Shown: in pieces, positions 1-9,095 of the stretch | Layout of the letters: every line of letters begins with the position of its first letter | Position numbering within the stretch: the stretch's first letter is position 1 | NCBI RefSeq assembly: GCF_000333595.1 | Contig: NZ_BADK01000023.1 | Coordinates: 1 to 63,457, forward strand | Length of the DNA: 63,457 nt | Reading direction: 5' to 3' | From: Azospirillum sp. B506 | GTDB taxonomy: Bacteria; Pseudomonadota; Alphaproteobacteria; Azospirillales; Azospirillaceae | Program-made: the position numbers and the translations under genes | Notes under the pieces: generated by a model | The model's database searches: none | What the model was told of the DNA's origin: nothing | Seen by the model: only the letters and a program-made list of their open reading frames with translations

Positions 1-1481
1 CGCCAGCAAAGACCTACGACGGGCTGGCCTACAGCGGCGGCAACGGCGTCAGCTACAGCGGTTTCGTCAATGGCGAAACGGCGGCGGTGCTCGGCGGAGC
101 GCTGGCCTATGGCGGCACCGCACAGGGCGCGGTGAACGCCGGCACCTACACGCTCACCGCGTCCGGCCTCAACTCCGCCAACTACGCCATCTCCTACGCG
201 CCCGGCGCTCTGACGGTGAACCAGGCGGCGCTGACGGTATTGACGGTGACCGCCAACAACGCCAGCAAGACCTACGACGGGCTGGCCTACAGCGGCGGCA
301 ACGGCGTCAGCTACAGCGGCTTCGTCAATGGCGAGACGGCGGCGGTGCTCGGCGGAGCGCTGGCCTATGGCGGCACCGCACAGGGCGCGGTGAACGCCGG
401 CACATACACGCTCACCGCGTCCGGCCTCAACTCCGCCAACTACGCCATCTCCTATGTGCCGGGCACCCTCACCATCAATCAGGCGGCGCTGGTGGTGACG
501 GCGGGCAACGGCACGAAGACCTACGACGGGTTGGCCTACAGCGGCGGCAACGGCGTCAGCTACAGCGGCTTCGTCAATGGTGAGACGGCGGCGGTGCTCG
601 GCGGGACGCTGGCCTATGGCGGCACCGCACAGGGCGCGGTGAACGCCGGCACCTACACGCTGACCGCGTCCGGCCTCAACTCCGCCAACTACGCCATCTC
701 CTATGTGCCGGGCACCCTCACCATCAATCAGGCGGCGCTGGTGGTGACGGCGGGCAACGGCACGAAGACCTACGACGGGCTGGCCTATAGCGGCGGCAAC
801 GGCGTCAGCTACAGCGGCTTCGTCAATGTCGAGACGGCGGCGGTGCTCGGTGGAACGCTGGCCTATGGCGGTACCGCACAGGGTGCGGTGAACGCCGGCA
901 CCTACACGCTGACCGCGTCCGGCCTCAGCTCCGCCAACTACGCCATCACCTACGCGCCCGGCGCGCTGACGGTGAACCGGGCGGCGTTGACGGTGACCGC
1001 CAACAACGCCAGCAAGACCTACGACGGGTTGGCCTACAGCGGCGGCAACGGCGTCAGTTACAGCGGCTTCGTCAATGGCGAGACGGCGGCGGTGCTCGGC
1101 GGAGCGCTGGCCTATGGCGGCACCGCACAGGGTGCGGTGAATGCCGGCCGCTACACGCTCACCGCGTCCGGTCTCGCCTCCGGCAACTACGCCATCTCCT
1201 ACGCGCCGGGTGCGCTGACGGTGAACAGCGTCGTGAACACCGGAGAGATCACCACACCGGTCGTGCCCGCGTCCGACGCGCCGACGGCAAGCACGCTCAT
1301 CCGCCTCACCCGCGCGGCGAGTGATGGGGACAATCCCGGCGGTGCGACGGTCGGTGACGGGGTGGCCCCCGCCGCCGGCGGGGGCGGGGCGCTTCGTTCC
1401 TTGTCCAACGCTCCGTCGACAGCGGCGCGGCCCGTCCTCGTCGTCGCCCCGAACCCGATCCGGGTTGGGAACGCGCCATGA
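1..1481 (+). CDS. MBG-repeat surface/adhesin protein, C-terminal part
   Basis: The reading frame is open from the left edge (frame starting at base 3), so the gene begins outside the window. The visible part is about 490 residues. It holds five near-identical 83-residue units with the signature KTYDGLAYSGGNGVSY, the pattern of MBG (mostly beta-strand, bacterial immunoglobulin-like) domains in large filamentous haemagglutinin-type exoproteins. The last ~80 residues lack repeats and are rich in Ala, Pro, Gly and Arg. Such proteins are exported and act at the cell surface in adhesion or biofilm formation; that role is inferred from the family. No membrane anchor or autotransporter barrel is visible at this end. 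The stop overlaps the next start (ATGA), suggesting co-expression with the IalB-like gene. Confidence 0.85.
   Translation, partial: PAKTYDGLAYSGGNGVSYSGFVNGETAAVLGGALAYGGTAQGAVNAGTYTLTASGLNSANYAISYAPGALTVNQAALTVLTVTANNASKTYDGLAYSGGNGVSYSGFVNGETAAVLGGALAYGGTAQGAVNAGTYTLTASGLNSANYAISYVPGTLTINQAALVVTAGNGTKTYDGLAYSGGNGVSYSGFVNGETAAVLGGTLAYGGTAQGAVNAGTYTLTASGLNSANYAISYVPGTLTINQAALVVTAGNGTKTYDGLAYSGGNGVSYSGFVNVETAAVLGGTLAYGGTAQGAVNAGTYTLTASGLSSANYAITYAPGALTVNRAALTVTANNASKTYDGLAYSGGNGVSYSGFVNGETAAVLGGALAYGGTAQGAVNAGRYTLTASGLASGNYAISYAPGALTVNSVVNTGEITTPVVPASDAPTASTLIRLTRAASDGDNPGGATVGDGVAPAAGGGGALRSLSNAPSTAARPVLVVAPNPIRVGNAP
9..1262 (+). repeat. 249-bp tandem coding repeats (MBG units)
   Basis: The core AAGACCTACGAC recurs at 9, 267, 516, 765 and 1014. 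The period is exactly 249 bp (83 codons), except for the first interval of 258 bp, which carries three extra codons. Units differ by only a few substitutions at DNA level, so copy number could change by recombination without a frameshift. Confidence 0.9.
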
Positions 1482-2044
1482 CCCGCCCCTGGCATCATCG
1501 TGGTCGGAACGGCGTTCAAGGACTGCGCCGGTGGTGCGGCCTCGCCGTTCCGGCGATCATCGCCGCCGTCGCCGGGCATGCGGCGGCCTCCGGCCTGCCG
1601 GCCGGCTCCAGCACCCTGCGTGAAACCTACGACCGGTGGGAGGTCGCATGCGTCGCCCAGGAGGCGTCGCCCCGGTGTTTCATGATGCAGACCTTGCTCG
1701 ACGGGGAGTCCCGGCAGCGCCTGCTGACCGTCGAGGTTCTGCCGGCTCCCGGCGGCACCGCAAAGGCGACCCTGATCATGCCGTTCGGTCTGGATCTGGC
1801 CAAGGGCGTGACCCTGTCCTATGGGGATGACGCAACGGGGCCGAGCCGGCCGATCACCACCTGCCTGCCGATCGGGTGCATCGTCCCTCTGGCGTTCGAC
1901 GCGGCCACGATCGCCGGCTTGACGAAAGTCGCGACCCTGACGGTCGGCGCAGTCACCATAGACGGCGGCAAGGCGGTTCGGATCCCGGTTCCGCTCAAGG
2001 GCTTTCCGGCCGCCTTCGCCCGGATCTCCGCGATGTCCAACTGA
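1478..2044 (+). CDS. IalB-family (invasion-associated locus B) secreted protein
   Basis: A 188-residue protein with a basic N-terminus and a hydrophobic segment around residues 20-40, consistent with a signal peptide or membrane anchor. The mature part matches the invasion-associated locus B family: a DRWEVACV...CFMMQ start, a central 'LIMPFGLDLAKGV' segment and a CLPIGCIVPL cysteine pair. IalB-like proteins are periplasmic or envelope proteins of unclear biochemistry in alphaproteobacteria, named for erythrocyte invasion in Bartonella. Here the gene overlaps the stop of the MBG-repeat gene by ATGA and may assist export or stability of that protein, which is an inference from position. Confidence 0.8.
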   Translation: MTRPWHHRGRNGVQGLRRWCGLAVPAIIAAVAGHAAASGLPAGSSTLRETYDRWEVACVAQEASPRCFMMQTLLDGESRQRLLTVEVLPAPGGTAKATLIMPFGLDLAKGVTLSYGDDATGPSRPITTCLPIGCIVPLAFDAATIAGLTKVATLTVGAVTIDGGKAVRIPVPLKGFPAAFARISAMSN

Positions 2045-2064
2045 GGGCGCGCCGATGGCGGCAC

Positions 2065-2082
2065 GGCGCGGGCCACCGCGCC
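2065..2082. terminator. GC hairpin between ialB-like gene and kinase
   Basis: A 7-bp perfect stem (GGCGCGG / CCGCGCC) with a 4-base loop lies 20 bp after the ialB-like stop. No T-run follows, so it is at best a weak or processing hairpin. Confidence 0.3.
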
Positions 2083-2173
2083 GACCGCGCAGCCGCGATC
2101 TTTTCCACTGCCGAGGTCGCGGTGATATCCGCTACACAAAGCGTTCCAGCATTAGCCAGGTCGCAACGCACCG

Positions 2174-3688
2174 ATGTTTGACCTCAAGACAATCGTCGCC
2201 GTCCTGTTCTTCAACGCGCTGATGCAATCCGTCGTATGGACGCTGATGTGGTTGTCCTTACGCCGCTTTGCCGCGTTGAAGTTCGTCGCCGGCGGGCTGC
2301 TGCTGGTCGCCATCGGCCTTTTCCTGTTCATGCAGCGGGAAACGCCTCCCGAGCCTTGGCGCGTCATTCTCGACAACCTGCTGATCAAGGCCGGTCTTCT
2401 GATGCTCGCCGACGCGCTGGCACGTTTTCTTGGACAGCCGTGCTATCCCCGGCTCGCGGTGGCGTGGTTCGGTCTCCACGCGGCGATCTGGAGCACCTCG
2501 GTCATTCTCACCCCGAGCGATCTCGGCCCGCGCGTCCTGTCCGCGGTGATCTACACCTCCGTCGTCATGCTCTTCATGTGCGCGACTTTGATGCGCGACC
2601 GCAGCCAGCCGAGGGCGTTGCGCTGGATCACCACAGGCATTCTTGTGGAATACATCGTGGCGATCACCGGCGTGTACATTATGGGGGTCACCCTGCGATC
2701 CGGCGACACGGCCGAGACGGCGGTCCTGACGAACGGCGATGGCTGGTTCTTCCTGCAAGCGAACCTGTTCCTGATGGCCTATTTCGGTTGCATGCTGTTC
2801 ATGGTCAGCAACCGATTGGCCATCGATCTGAGGATGCAGAACCACGCCCTTGCCCAGGAAGTCCAACGGCGCCGCGAGCTGGAGGCGGAACTGTCCGCCA
2901 GCCTGGCGGCCGAGACGGCGCTGCGCAAGGATCAGGAACAGTTCATCCGGATGGTCGGGCATGAATTCCGCACCCCGTTGGCGATCATCAAGCGGGCGAC
3001 GGAGATGACCGGTCTGATGCTGCCCAATCCCCCTGCCGGCGTGACCGAGCGTCTGGGATGGATCGACGACGCGGTCAGCCGGTTGATCACCCTCATCGAC
3101 CGTTTCCTGGTGATCGACAGCCGGGATGGCGGGATGTTGCAGATCGAGGACATCGACGTCAACGCCATGCTGGAGGATGTCGACCGCCATTTCGAGGCAT
3201 TGGGGATGGCCCCACGGCTGCGGGTCGAGCCCTACCCGGGGACGTTGATCTACCGCGGCGATCCCGACATGCTGCTGACTGTGATGATCAATCTCGTGGA
3301 CAACGCGCTCAAATATTCTCCGCCGGACAGCGTCGTCGATGTCCGGGTGTCGATCGTCGACTCCGCCATTCTATTGATGGTGACCGACGCCGGCATCGGA
3401 ATCCCCGAGGAGGAGAAGGGCCGGATCGGCAGCCGTTTCTACCGCGCGTCCAACACCCGCGCGGCGACCGGCACCGGCCTGGGGCTGTACAACAGCCGCC
3501 GGCTGCTGGCCTATCACGACGGGACGCTCACGCTGGCCCGGCGCCAAGGTGTCCCTGGGGGTGTCCCTGGGGGCGACCCCAACGGCGACCGCAGGGACGG
3601 CGGCGGGGGAACGGTCGCCACGGTCAGGCTTCCCCTGCCCGGCCCGAACGCCGCCATGGACAGTGCGCGAAAGGTCGATGTACCATGA
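2174..3688 (+). CDS. Membrane-bound sensor histidine kinase
   Basis: 504 residues. The N-terminal ~220 residues contain about six or seven hydrophobic segments, so this is a polytopic sensor without a large periplasmic loop. A short coiled coil (about 225-255) leads to a HisKA domain with the phospho-acceptor H263 in the motif VGHEFRTPL. The HATPase_c domain follows, with the N box 'NLVDNALKYS', a DAGIGI G1 box and a GTGLGLYNS G2 box. It would autophosphorylate and pass phosphate to the response regulator encoded next, whose ATG overlaps its stop. The C-terminal tail carries a small tandem repeat (GVPGGVPGG). The stimulus is unknown; adjacency suggests control of the upstream adhesin genes. 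Confidence 0.88.
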   Translation: MFDLKTIVAVLFFNALMQSVVWTLMWLSLRRFAALKFVAGGLLLVAIGLFLFMQRETPPEPWRVILDNLLIKAGLLMLADALARFLGQPCYPRLAVAWFGLHAAIWSTSVILTPSDLGPRVLSAVIYTSVVMLFMCATLMRDRSQPRALRWITTGILVEYIVAITGVYIMGVTLRSGDTAETAVLTNGDGWFFLQANLFLMAYFGCMLFMVSNRLAIDLRMQNHALAQEVQRRRELEAELSASLAAETALRKDQEQFIRMVGHEFRTPLAIIKRATEMTGLMLPNPPAGVTERLGWIDDAVSRLITLIDRFLVIDSRDGGMLQIEDIDVNAMLEDVDRHFEALGMAPRLRVEPYPGTLIYRGDPDMLLTVMINLVDNALKYSPPDSVVDVRVSIVDSAILLMVTDAGIGIPEEEKGRIGSRFYRASNTRAATGTGLGLYNSRRLLAYHDGTLTLARRQGVPGGVPGGDPNGDRRDGGGGTVATVRLPLPGPNAAMDSARKVDVP

Positions 3689-4383
3689 GTTGGATTCTGG
3701 TGGTTGAGGATGAGCCGGCGCTGCGCGCCGATCTCGTCACGTATCTCGGCATGCGGGGCTTCACCGCTGAGGGGACGGGGTCGGTCGCCGCCATGGCGGA
3801 GCTGATGGCGACGCGACCGGATCCGGCCGTGGTGATCCTCGACATCGGCCTGCCTGACGGCGACGGGCGGGAAATCGCGCGCCGGCTGCGCGCAGAGCGA
3901 ACCTGCGCGATCATCATGCTGACTGCCCTCAGCGAAGCCGACGAGCGGGTGCGCGGCTATGACAGCGGTGCCGACATCTACATGGTCAAGCACACCTCGT
4001 TGCGTGAGATCGAGGCGGCGATCAACAGCCTGCTCCGCCGTATCCAGGAACCGTCCCACCGGACACAGCCGCTCCCCCCACGGACCTGGGTCCTCCACCG
4101 GCCGAGTTGGAGCCTGATCGCTCCCGATCTCAGCGCAGTGAAGCTGACCGCCACCGAGGTGGCGTTTCTGACCGTGCTGATGAACACCATCAACGAGACC
4201 TGCCTGCGCGACGACCTGGTCCGCGCCATGGCCCGCCGCTACACCACCTTCGACAATCGCCACCTCGACGCGGTGGTCAGCCGCCTGCGCCGCAAGATCG
4301 CCAAATCCACTGATCTTCCCTCGCCAATCAAGGTGATCTATGGCACCGGCTATGCCTTCACCAGCCCTGGACGGATCGACTGA
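3685..4383 (+). CDS. OmpR/PhoB-type response regulator
   Basis: 232 residues, starting at the ATG that overlaps the kinase stop. The receiver domain (1-120) has acidic pocket residues E8 and D9, the phospho-acceptor D53 in VVILDIGLPDGDG, a conserved T in 'LTALSE' and K in 'YMVKH'. The C-terminal winged helix (about 140-230) ends in the usual 'VVSRLRRKIAK...IKVIYGTGYAF' pattern. It is a DNA-binding output partner of the kinase encoded just before it. Targets cannot be read from the sequence. Confidence 0.9.
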   Translation: MSWILVVEDEPALRADLVTYLGMRGFTAEGTGSVAAMAELMATRPDPAVVILDIGLPDGDGREIARRLRAERTCAIIMLTALSEADERVRGYDSGADIYMVKHTSLREIEAAINSLLRRIQEPSHRTQPLPPRTWVLHRPSWSLIAPDLSAVKLTATEVAFLTVLMNTINETCLRDDLVRAMARRYTTFDNRHLDAVVSRLRRKIAKSTDLPSPIKVIYGTGYAFTSPGRID

Positions 4384-4438
4384 TACCGCCGCTCCCTGCG
4401 GATCTTCGCCTCATACACTTTGGCGAGACCGGGACCCG

Positions 4439-4540
4439 GACTCATAACCGGTAGGCGACGGTTGCCGCGATGTGGACGGCGGCCATGAAGTTGGTGACGG
4501 ACCGGTCGTAACGGGTGGCGATGCGCCGGAAATCCTAGAA
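4439..4540 (-). mobile_element. IS5-family transposase 3' remnant
   Basis: The minus strand encodes only the last ~30 residues of an IS5-type transposase (FRRIATRYD..., stop at 4442-4444). The end GACTCATAACC is nearly the same as the terminal inverted repeat of the IS5-type element at 11735. The rest of the element is missing; the Tn3-like terminal repeat begins 13 bp further on. Confidence 0.75.
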
Positions 4541-4552
4541 GTGTCCGAAACT

Positions 4553-4590
4553 GGGGTCCGAGTAGCAGCGGAACAGAAAGTCCGATTCAG
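4553..4590 (+). repeat. Tn3-like terminal inverted repeat, left
   Basis: It begins GGGGTCCGAGTAGCAG, continues into GGAACAGAAAGTCCGATT and matches the complement of 9118-9155 at all but two of the first 35 positions. A GGGG start and length near 38 bp are typical of Tn3-family ends. Confidence 0.85.
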
Positions 4591-5626
4591 GCGTCCTCAT
4601 AGGCCAAGGCTACCGGACTGCGCAGTGGCCGCAGTTTACCCCGAGCCACCGGCTCCGGAAGGGTGAAGGCGTAACGGCCGAGCACGTTGATGTGCTCATG
4701 GGTAAGCGGTGACAGGCGGGCCACATCCTCGTCACGAACATCGAAGCCTTCCATCCGTAATTGGCCGAGCGCAGCATCCATGTAGATCGTGTTCCATAGG
4801 ATGATGGCGTTGACACCAGACCAAGGGCGCCAAGCTGATCCTCCTGGCCTTCCCGGTAGCGCTGTCGCAGTTCGCCCCGCTTGCCGTGAAGGACGACGCG
4901 GGCGAGCTGGTGGCGGCCCTCGCCACGGTTGAGCTGGGTGAGGATGCGGCGGCGGTAGGCTTCGTCGTCGATGTAGGCCAACAGGTAGAGCGTCTTGACG
5001 ATGCGGCCCAGTTCCTCCAGCGCCCGCGCCAGCCGGGTCGGCCGGTCGTTCGTCTGGAGCGTTCGCATCAACCCGCCGGCTTGTACGAGGCCCAGCTTGA
5101 GGGAACCGGCCAAGCGCAGCAGATCATCCCAATGCTCGGCGATGAGGCCCGTCCGCACCTTGTGCGTTACCAGCCAGGCCGTCGCCTGGTCGAACAGGGC
5201 CGTCGGCCGGTCTGTCCCCGTCCAGCACAGCGCGTAGAGCCACCGCTGGAGGCGCCATTGCGCGGCCGGCTCAGCGAACTCGCGATAGCCGTAGGCGTGT
5301 CGGATTTCGGCCGCGTGGTGCCAGCGGGCCTTTCCGCCGCGATAGCGGCCAAGGCATGCCGGGTCGGGGATGCCGATTTGTCGGGCCAGGGTGGCAGCCA
5401 CCTCCGCCGGCACCTCGGTCGGGTCGGCGAGAAAGGTGCCAAGGAAGCGCACCGTGCCGAGTTGCACGGCGAAGCCGAGGCGCATGTGATCCCATCGCCG
5501 GCGCCCGATCATCGCCAGATCGGCGTCGTCGAGATGGAAATGGCGATCGAGCTGTTCCTGGGCCGGGACACCGTTGAAACGGCCGTACCGCCGCTCCTGC
5601 TCGGGCGTCAGGAAGCTGACCGGCAT
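4587..5626 (-). pseudogene. tnpA: Tn3-family transposase, internally deleted and frameshifted
   Basis: The gene starts at 5626 (MPVSFLTPEQ..., the standard DUF4158 N-terminus), 8 bp after the resolvase stop. About 160 residues in, after 'WLVTHKV' near 5155, the frame jumps directly into the C-terminal part of a Tn3 transposase (RTGLIAEHWDDLLR ... YRREGQEDQ-type region). More than half of the usual ~980 residues are gone, including most of the DDE catalytic region. Near 4815 a one-base loss shifts the frame, and the true C-terminus (NAIILWNTIYMDAAL ... LPEPVARG) continues in another frame to 4587. It is non-functional. Confidence 0.85.
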
Positions 5627-5633
5627 TCCGGGA

Positions 5634-6221
5634 TCACCGAGGCGAGCCGGGGCCGGTCCAACCGGCGCGGGCCAACGTGTCGATGAGCGTGCTCCGGGCG
5701 ATACCGAAGGTACGGCAAACCGCCGCTTTGCTCGCGCCGTTATCAAGAGCGGCAACGACCGCGTCCAGTTTTTCAGGTGCAATGGCGAGAGGGCGACCAC
5801 CAATCCGGCGGCGCCGTCGTGCCGATACAAGCTAAGATTGTGCTCGCTCCCGGGTCAAGGCACGCTCATACTGGGCAAGCGCCCCGAAGATATGGAACAG
5901 AAGCTCCCCATGCGGTGTGTTCGTGTCCATGCCCTCCGTCAACGACCGGAACGCGACGTTGCCGTTGCGCAAGCCGGTCACGATGTCGAGCAGGTGGGGC
6001 AGCGTACGGCCGAGACGGTCGAGCTTCCACACCACCAGCGTGTCGCCGGGCTTCAGGAAGGCGAGACATGCTTTGAGGCCGGGGCGGTCATCGCGCGCTC
6101 CCGACGCCTTGTCCTCGAACAGGTGACGTGCATCGATGCCGGCGGCGATCAGGGCATCGCGCTGCAAGGCCGTGCTTTGCCGGTCGCTGTCGGACGAGAC
6201 GCGCATGTAGCCGACCCGCAT
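5634..6221 (-). pseudogene. tnpR: Tn3-type serine resolvase with in-frame amber codon
   Basis: The start MRVGYMRVSSD carries the catalytic serine of the resolvase/invertase family, followed by 'KLDRLGR' and 'NTPHGELLFHIFGALAQYER'. After 129 codons a TAG at 5832-5834 ends translation. The same frame then continues with a linker (RRRIGGRP) and a complete helix-turn-helix (AAVCRTFGIARSTL) to a stop at 5634. Without readthrough the product lacks its DNA-binding domain and should not act at res. It is transcribed away from mgtA, with tnpA immediately downstream. Confidence 0.8.
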
Positions 6222-6290
6222 GTACGGAAAACCGCTCTGCGGCGATTTCCGTGCAGCCTATCATTCCGACGGGGATTGCCGTACAGGAAA
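6221..6290. promoter_or_regulatory. res-like recombination/regulatory site
   Basis: Imperfect inverted half-sites TGTACGGAAA (6221-6230) and TTTCCGTGCA (6246-6255), followed by GCCGTACAGGAAA near 6278-6290, lie between divergent tnpR and mgtA. Position and paired half-sites fit resolvase-binding subsites, which also repress tnpR in Tn3 elements. Not all three subsites can be assigned. Confidence 0.45.
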
Positions 6291-6431
6291 GCGGAGCCGG
6301 TGAGCCGACCAGCGGCGAGGTGGGGAAACCTGTCGGAAAACAGGTGTTTTTCGATGCCTGAGCCACCGTGCCGCCAATCTCTTTAGTCTTGAAGAGCCGG
6401 GCCGATCGTTCGCGTCGTTTCCTCGCCATCG

Positions 6432-9050
6432 GTGGTCGTTTACCATGGCGCATGCCGCACAGCCGAGGGCACGCCAGTGGGCCAGGGCACCATCCGGGAT
6501 GAGATTTGGAACCGGCCGATCTCTGCTGTTCTCGAAAGCCTTGAAACAACCGTCGCCGGGTTGAGCCGGACCGAAGTGGAGGACCGCCGTCGCCAATACG
6601 GCCTCAACCAACCGCTGGCGCACCGTCACCGGCCTTTGTGGCTGCAATTCCTGACCCGTTTCCTCAACCCCCTGGTGCTGATCCTGCTGTTCGCCAGCGG
6701 CCTGTCGGCAGCCACCGGCAACGTCACCAGCTTCGTCATCGTCATCGTTATGGTCGCGCTCAGCGTCACTTTGGACTTTGTCCAGGAGGTGCGAGCCGAG
6801 AATGCCGTGGAGGCGTTGCGCCGCACCGTCGCCGTGCGCGTCCAGGTCCGCCGGGACGGCGTGGAGGTGTCGGAGCCGGTGGATCAGCTGGTCCCTGGCG
6901 ACGTGGTGCGTCTGGCCGCCGGCGATCTGGTTCCAGCCGACTGCCGCCTCATCGAAACGCGCGACCTGTTCGTCAACCAGGCCATGCTGACCGGGGAGCC
7001 CTACCCGGCGGAGAAGCGCGCCGAGGCACCCGCCGCTCCAGCCCAGGATGCCGGCGAGGCGCTCAACACCGTCTTCATGGGCACCTCGGTGATCAGCGGC
7101 AGTGCCATCGCCGTGGTCTGCCGGACCGGCGACGCCACAGCGTTCGGCCAGTTGAGCGGCACCCTGCAGGCGCCCCCGCCGCCCACCGCCTTCGAGCTGG
7201 GCATCCGTCAGTTCGGTTTCCTCATCCTGCGCCTGACGATCTTCCTGGTGCTGTTCGTGCTGGCCGTGAACGTGCTGTTCCACCGGCCCTGGCTGGAGTC
7301 CCTGATGTTCGCCCTGGCCTTGGCGGTCGGGCTGACGCCGGAACTGCTGCCGATGATCGTCACCGTCACGCTGGCGCGCGGGGCGATGCGGCTGGCGCAG
7401 CGCCGGGTCATCGTCAAACGGCTGGCCGCCATGCACAACGTCGGCGCCATGGACGTGCTGTGCACCGACAAGACCGGGACGCTGACCGAAGCGACGATCC
7501 GCATGGTCCGCCACTTGGACTTCCGCGGCAAGGAGAGCGAGCGGGTCTTCCGCCTCGCCTACCTGAACAGCCATTTCGAAAGCGGCATTAAGAGCCCGCT
7601 GGACGAGGCCATCATCGCTTTCCGCACCCTGGATGTGACCGGCTGGCAAAAGATCGACGAGGTGCCCTTCGACTTCGAGCGGCGGCGCGTCTCGGTTCTC
7701 GTCACCGATGGCACCGAGCGGTTGCTGGTGGTCAAGGGGGCGCCGGAAGACGTTCTGCGGCAATCCACCCATTACGAAGGAGAGGGAGGCGTCGAGAAGC
7801 CGCTCGACCCGGCGGCGCGGGCCGCGTTGGATGCCCTGTTCCAGAAGCTGGGAGAGGACGGGTTCCGGGTGCTGGCGATCGCCTCCAAGGCGATGGGACC
7901 GGAGCATACCTCCGCCGCGCTGGGAGACGAAAGCGAGCTGGCCTTCGCCGGCTACGCGGTTTTCCTCGATCCGCCCAAGGCAAGCGCGATGGCGGCGATC
8001 CGCGATCTGACCGGGGCCGGGGTGGCTGTCCGCATCCTGACCGGCGACAACGAGCGGGTGACGCGGCACGTCTGTGCCGAACTCGGCCTGCCCGTCACCG
8101 GCCTGATCACGGGCGACGATCTGCGGGCAATGAGCGAGGAGGCGTTGCGCGCCCGCCTCCCCAAGGTCAACGTGTTCTGCCGGGTGACGCCGGCGCAGAA
8201 GGAACGCGTGCTGCTGGCCTACAAGCGGTCCGGCCGGGTGGTCGGTTTCCTCGGCGACGGGATCAACGACGCCTCGGCCCTCCATGCCGCCGACGTCGGC
8301 ATCTCGGTGGACAGCGCCGCCGACGTTGCCAAGGAAGCCGCCGGCCTGATCCTGCTCGACCACGATCTGTCTGTGGTGCACGAGGCGGTGATGGAGGGGC
8401 GCCGGACGGTGCAGAACGTCACCAAGTACATCCTGATGGGCAGCAGTTCGAATTTCGGCAACATGTTCAGCATGGCGGGAGCCTCGCTGTTCCTGCCCTT
8501 CCTGCCGATGCTGCCGACCCAGGTGCTGCTCAACAACCTGCTGTACGATGCGTCGGAGGCCGGCGTTCCGCTCGACAACGTGGAGGCGGAGGCGTTGGCC
8601 TTGCCGGTACAGTGGGATCTGCAACTGATCCAGCGCTTCATGCTGGTGCTGGGCCCGGTCAGCTCGCTGTTCGATTTCCTGACCTTCTACGCCTTGCTTC
8701 ACCTCTTCAACGCCGATGAGGCGCTCTTTCAGACCGGATGGTTCGTGGAGAGCCTGGCCACCCAGGTGCTGGTCATCTTCGTGATCCGCACCCGCCGCAG
8801 CCCTTGGCTCAGCCGACCCAATGCGATCCTGGCCGGGCTGACGCTGGGAAACGCCACCATCGGCGCGCTGCTGCCGCTGAAGCCGCTGGCATCCTTCTTC
8901 GGCTTCGTGGCGCCGCCGGTATCCTTCTATCTGTTCCTGGTGGCCGCCGTCGTCACCTATCTGGTCCTCGTGGAGATCATCAAGCGGGTGTTCTTCCGCT
9001 ATGTCGCTCCACAGCACGGCGTGCGAGGCCGGGTCTCATTGTGGCATTGA
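6432..9050 (+). CDS. mgtA: Magnesium-translocating P-type ATPase (MgtA/MgtB type)
   Basis: About 872 residues from a GTG at 6432; an in-frame GTG at 6477 is an alternative start. It has the P3B ATPase order: N-terminal cytosolic part, two membrane helices, actuator domain with LTGEPYPAEK, membrane helices with the PEL motif (GLTPELLPM), the phosphorylation loop DKTGTLT with D346, the 'VKGAPEDVL' nucleotide region, LTGDN, GDGINDA and a C-terminal bundle of six helices. It should import Mg2+ at the inner membrane using ATP. No partner such as MgtC is present. It is the only intact passenger of the Tn3-like element, so it may travel as cargo. Confidence 0.92.
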   Translation: MVVYHGACRTAEGTPVGQGTIRDEIWNRPISAVLESLETTVAGLSRTEVEDRRRQYGLNQPLAHRHRPLWLQFLTRFLNPLVLILLFASGLSAATGNVTSFVIVIVMVALSVTLDFVQEVRAENAVEALRRTVAVRVQVRRDGVEVSEPVDQLVPGDVVRLAAGDLVPADCRLIETRDLFVNQAMLTGEPYPAEKRAEAPAAPAQDAGEALNTVFMGTSVISGSAIAVVCRTGDATAFGQLSGTLQAPPPPTAFELGIRQFGFLILRLTIFLVLFVLAVNVLFHRPWLESLMFALALAVGLTPELLPMIVTVTLARGAMRLAQRRVIVKRLAAMHNVGAMDVLCTDKTGTLTEATIRMVRHLDFRGKESERVFRLAYLNSHFESGIKSPLDEAIIAFRTLDVTGWQKIDEVPFDFERRRVSVLVTDGTERLLVVKGAPEDVLRQSTHYEGEGGVEKPLDPAARAALDALFQKLGEDGFRVLAIASKAMGPEHTSAALGDESELAFAGYAVFLDPPKASAMAAIRDLTGAGVAVRILTGDNERVTRHVCAELGLPVTGLITGDDLRAMSEEALRARLPKVNVFCRVTPAQKERVLLAYKRSGRVVGFLGDGINDASALHAADVGISVDSAADVAKEAAGLILLDHDLSVVHEAVMEGRRTVQNVTKYILMGSSSNFGNMFSMAGASLFLPFLPMLPTQVLLNNLLYDASEAGVPLDNVEAEALALPVQWDLQLIQRFMLVLGPVSSLFDFLTFYALLHLFNADEALFQTGWFVESLATQVLVIFVIRTRRSPWLSRPNAILAGLTLGNATIGALLPLKPLASFFGFVAPPVSFYLFLVAAVVTYLVLVEIIKRVFFRYVAPQHGVRGRVSLWH

Positions 9051-9095
9051 TCGCCTCCTGCCCTCTCCGAGGCGCCTTGCAGGCGCCCCCAAAAA

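Noticed and set aside
1-11. Apparent extra A in the first repeat relative to later units
   Set aside because: The frame from base 3 continues cleanly into the following repeats and can read PAKTYDG, so a frameshift is not required; upstream sequence is not available.
9-1262. Regular repeats considered as a CRISPR array
   Set aside because: The 249-bp units are contiguous, coding and without variable spacers; no cas genes are nearby.
6261-9017. 918-codon open frame on the minus strand opposite mgtA
   Set aside because: His/Gln/Arg-rich translation typical of the antisense of a high-GC gene; the plus strand encodes a complete P-type ATPase with all motifs.
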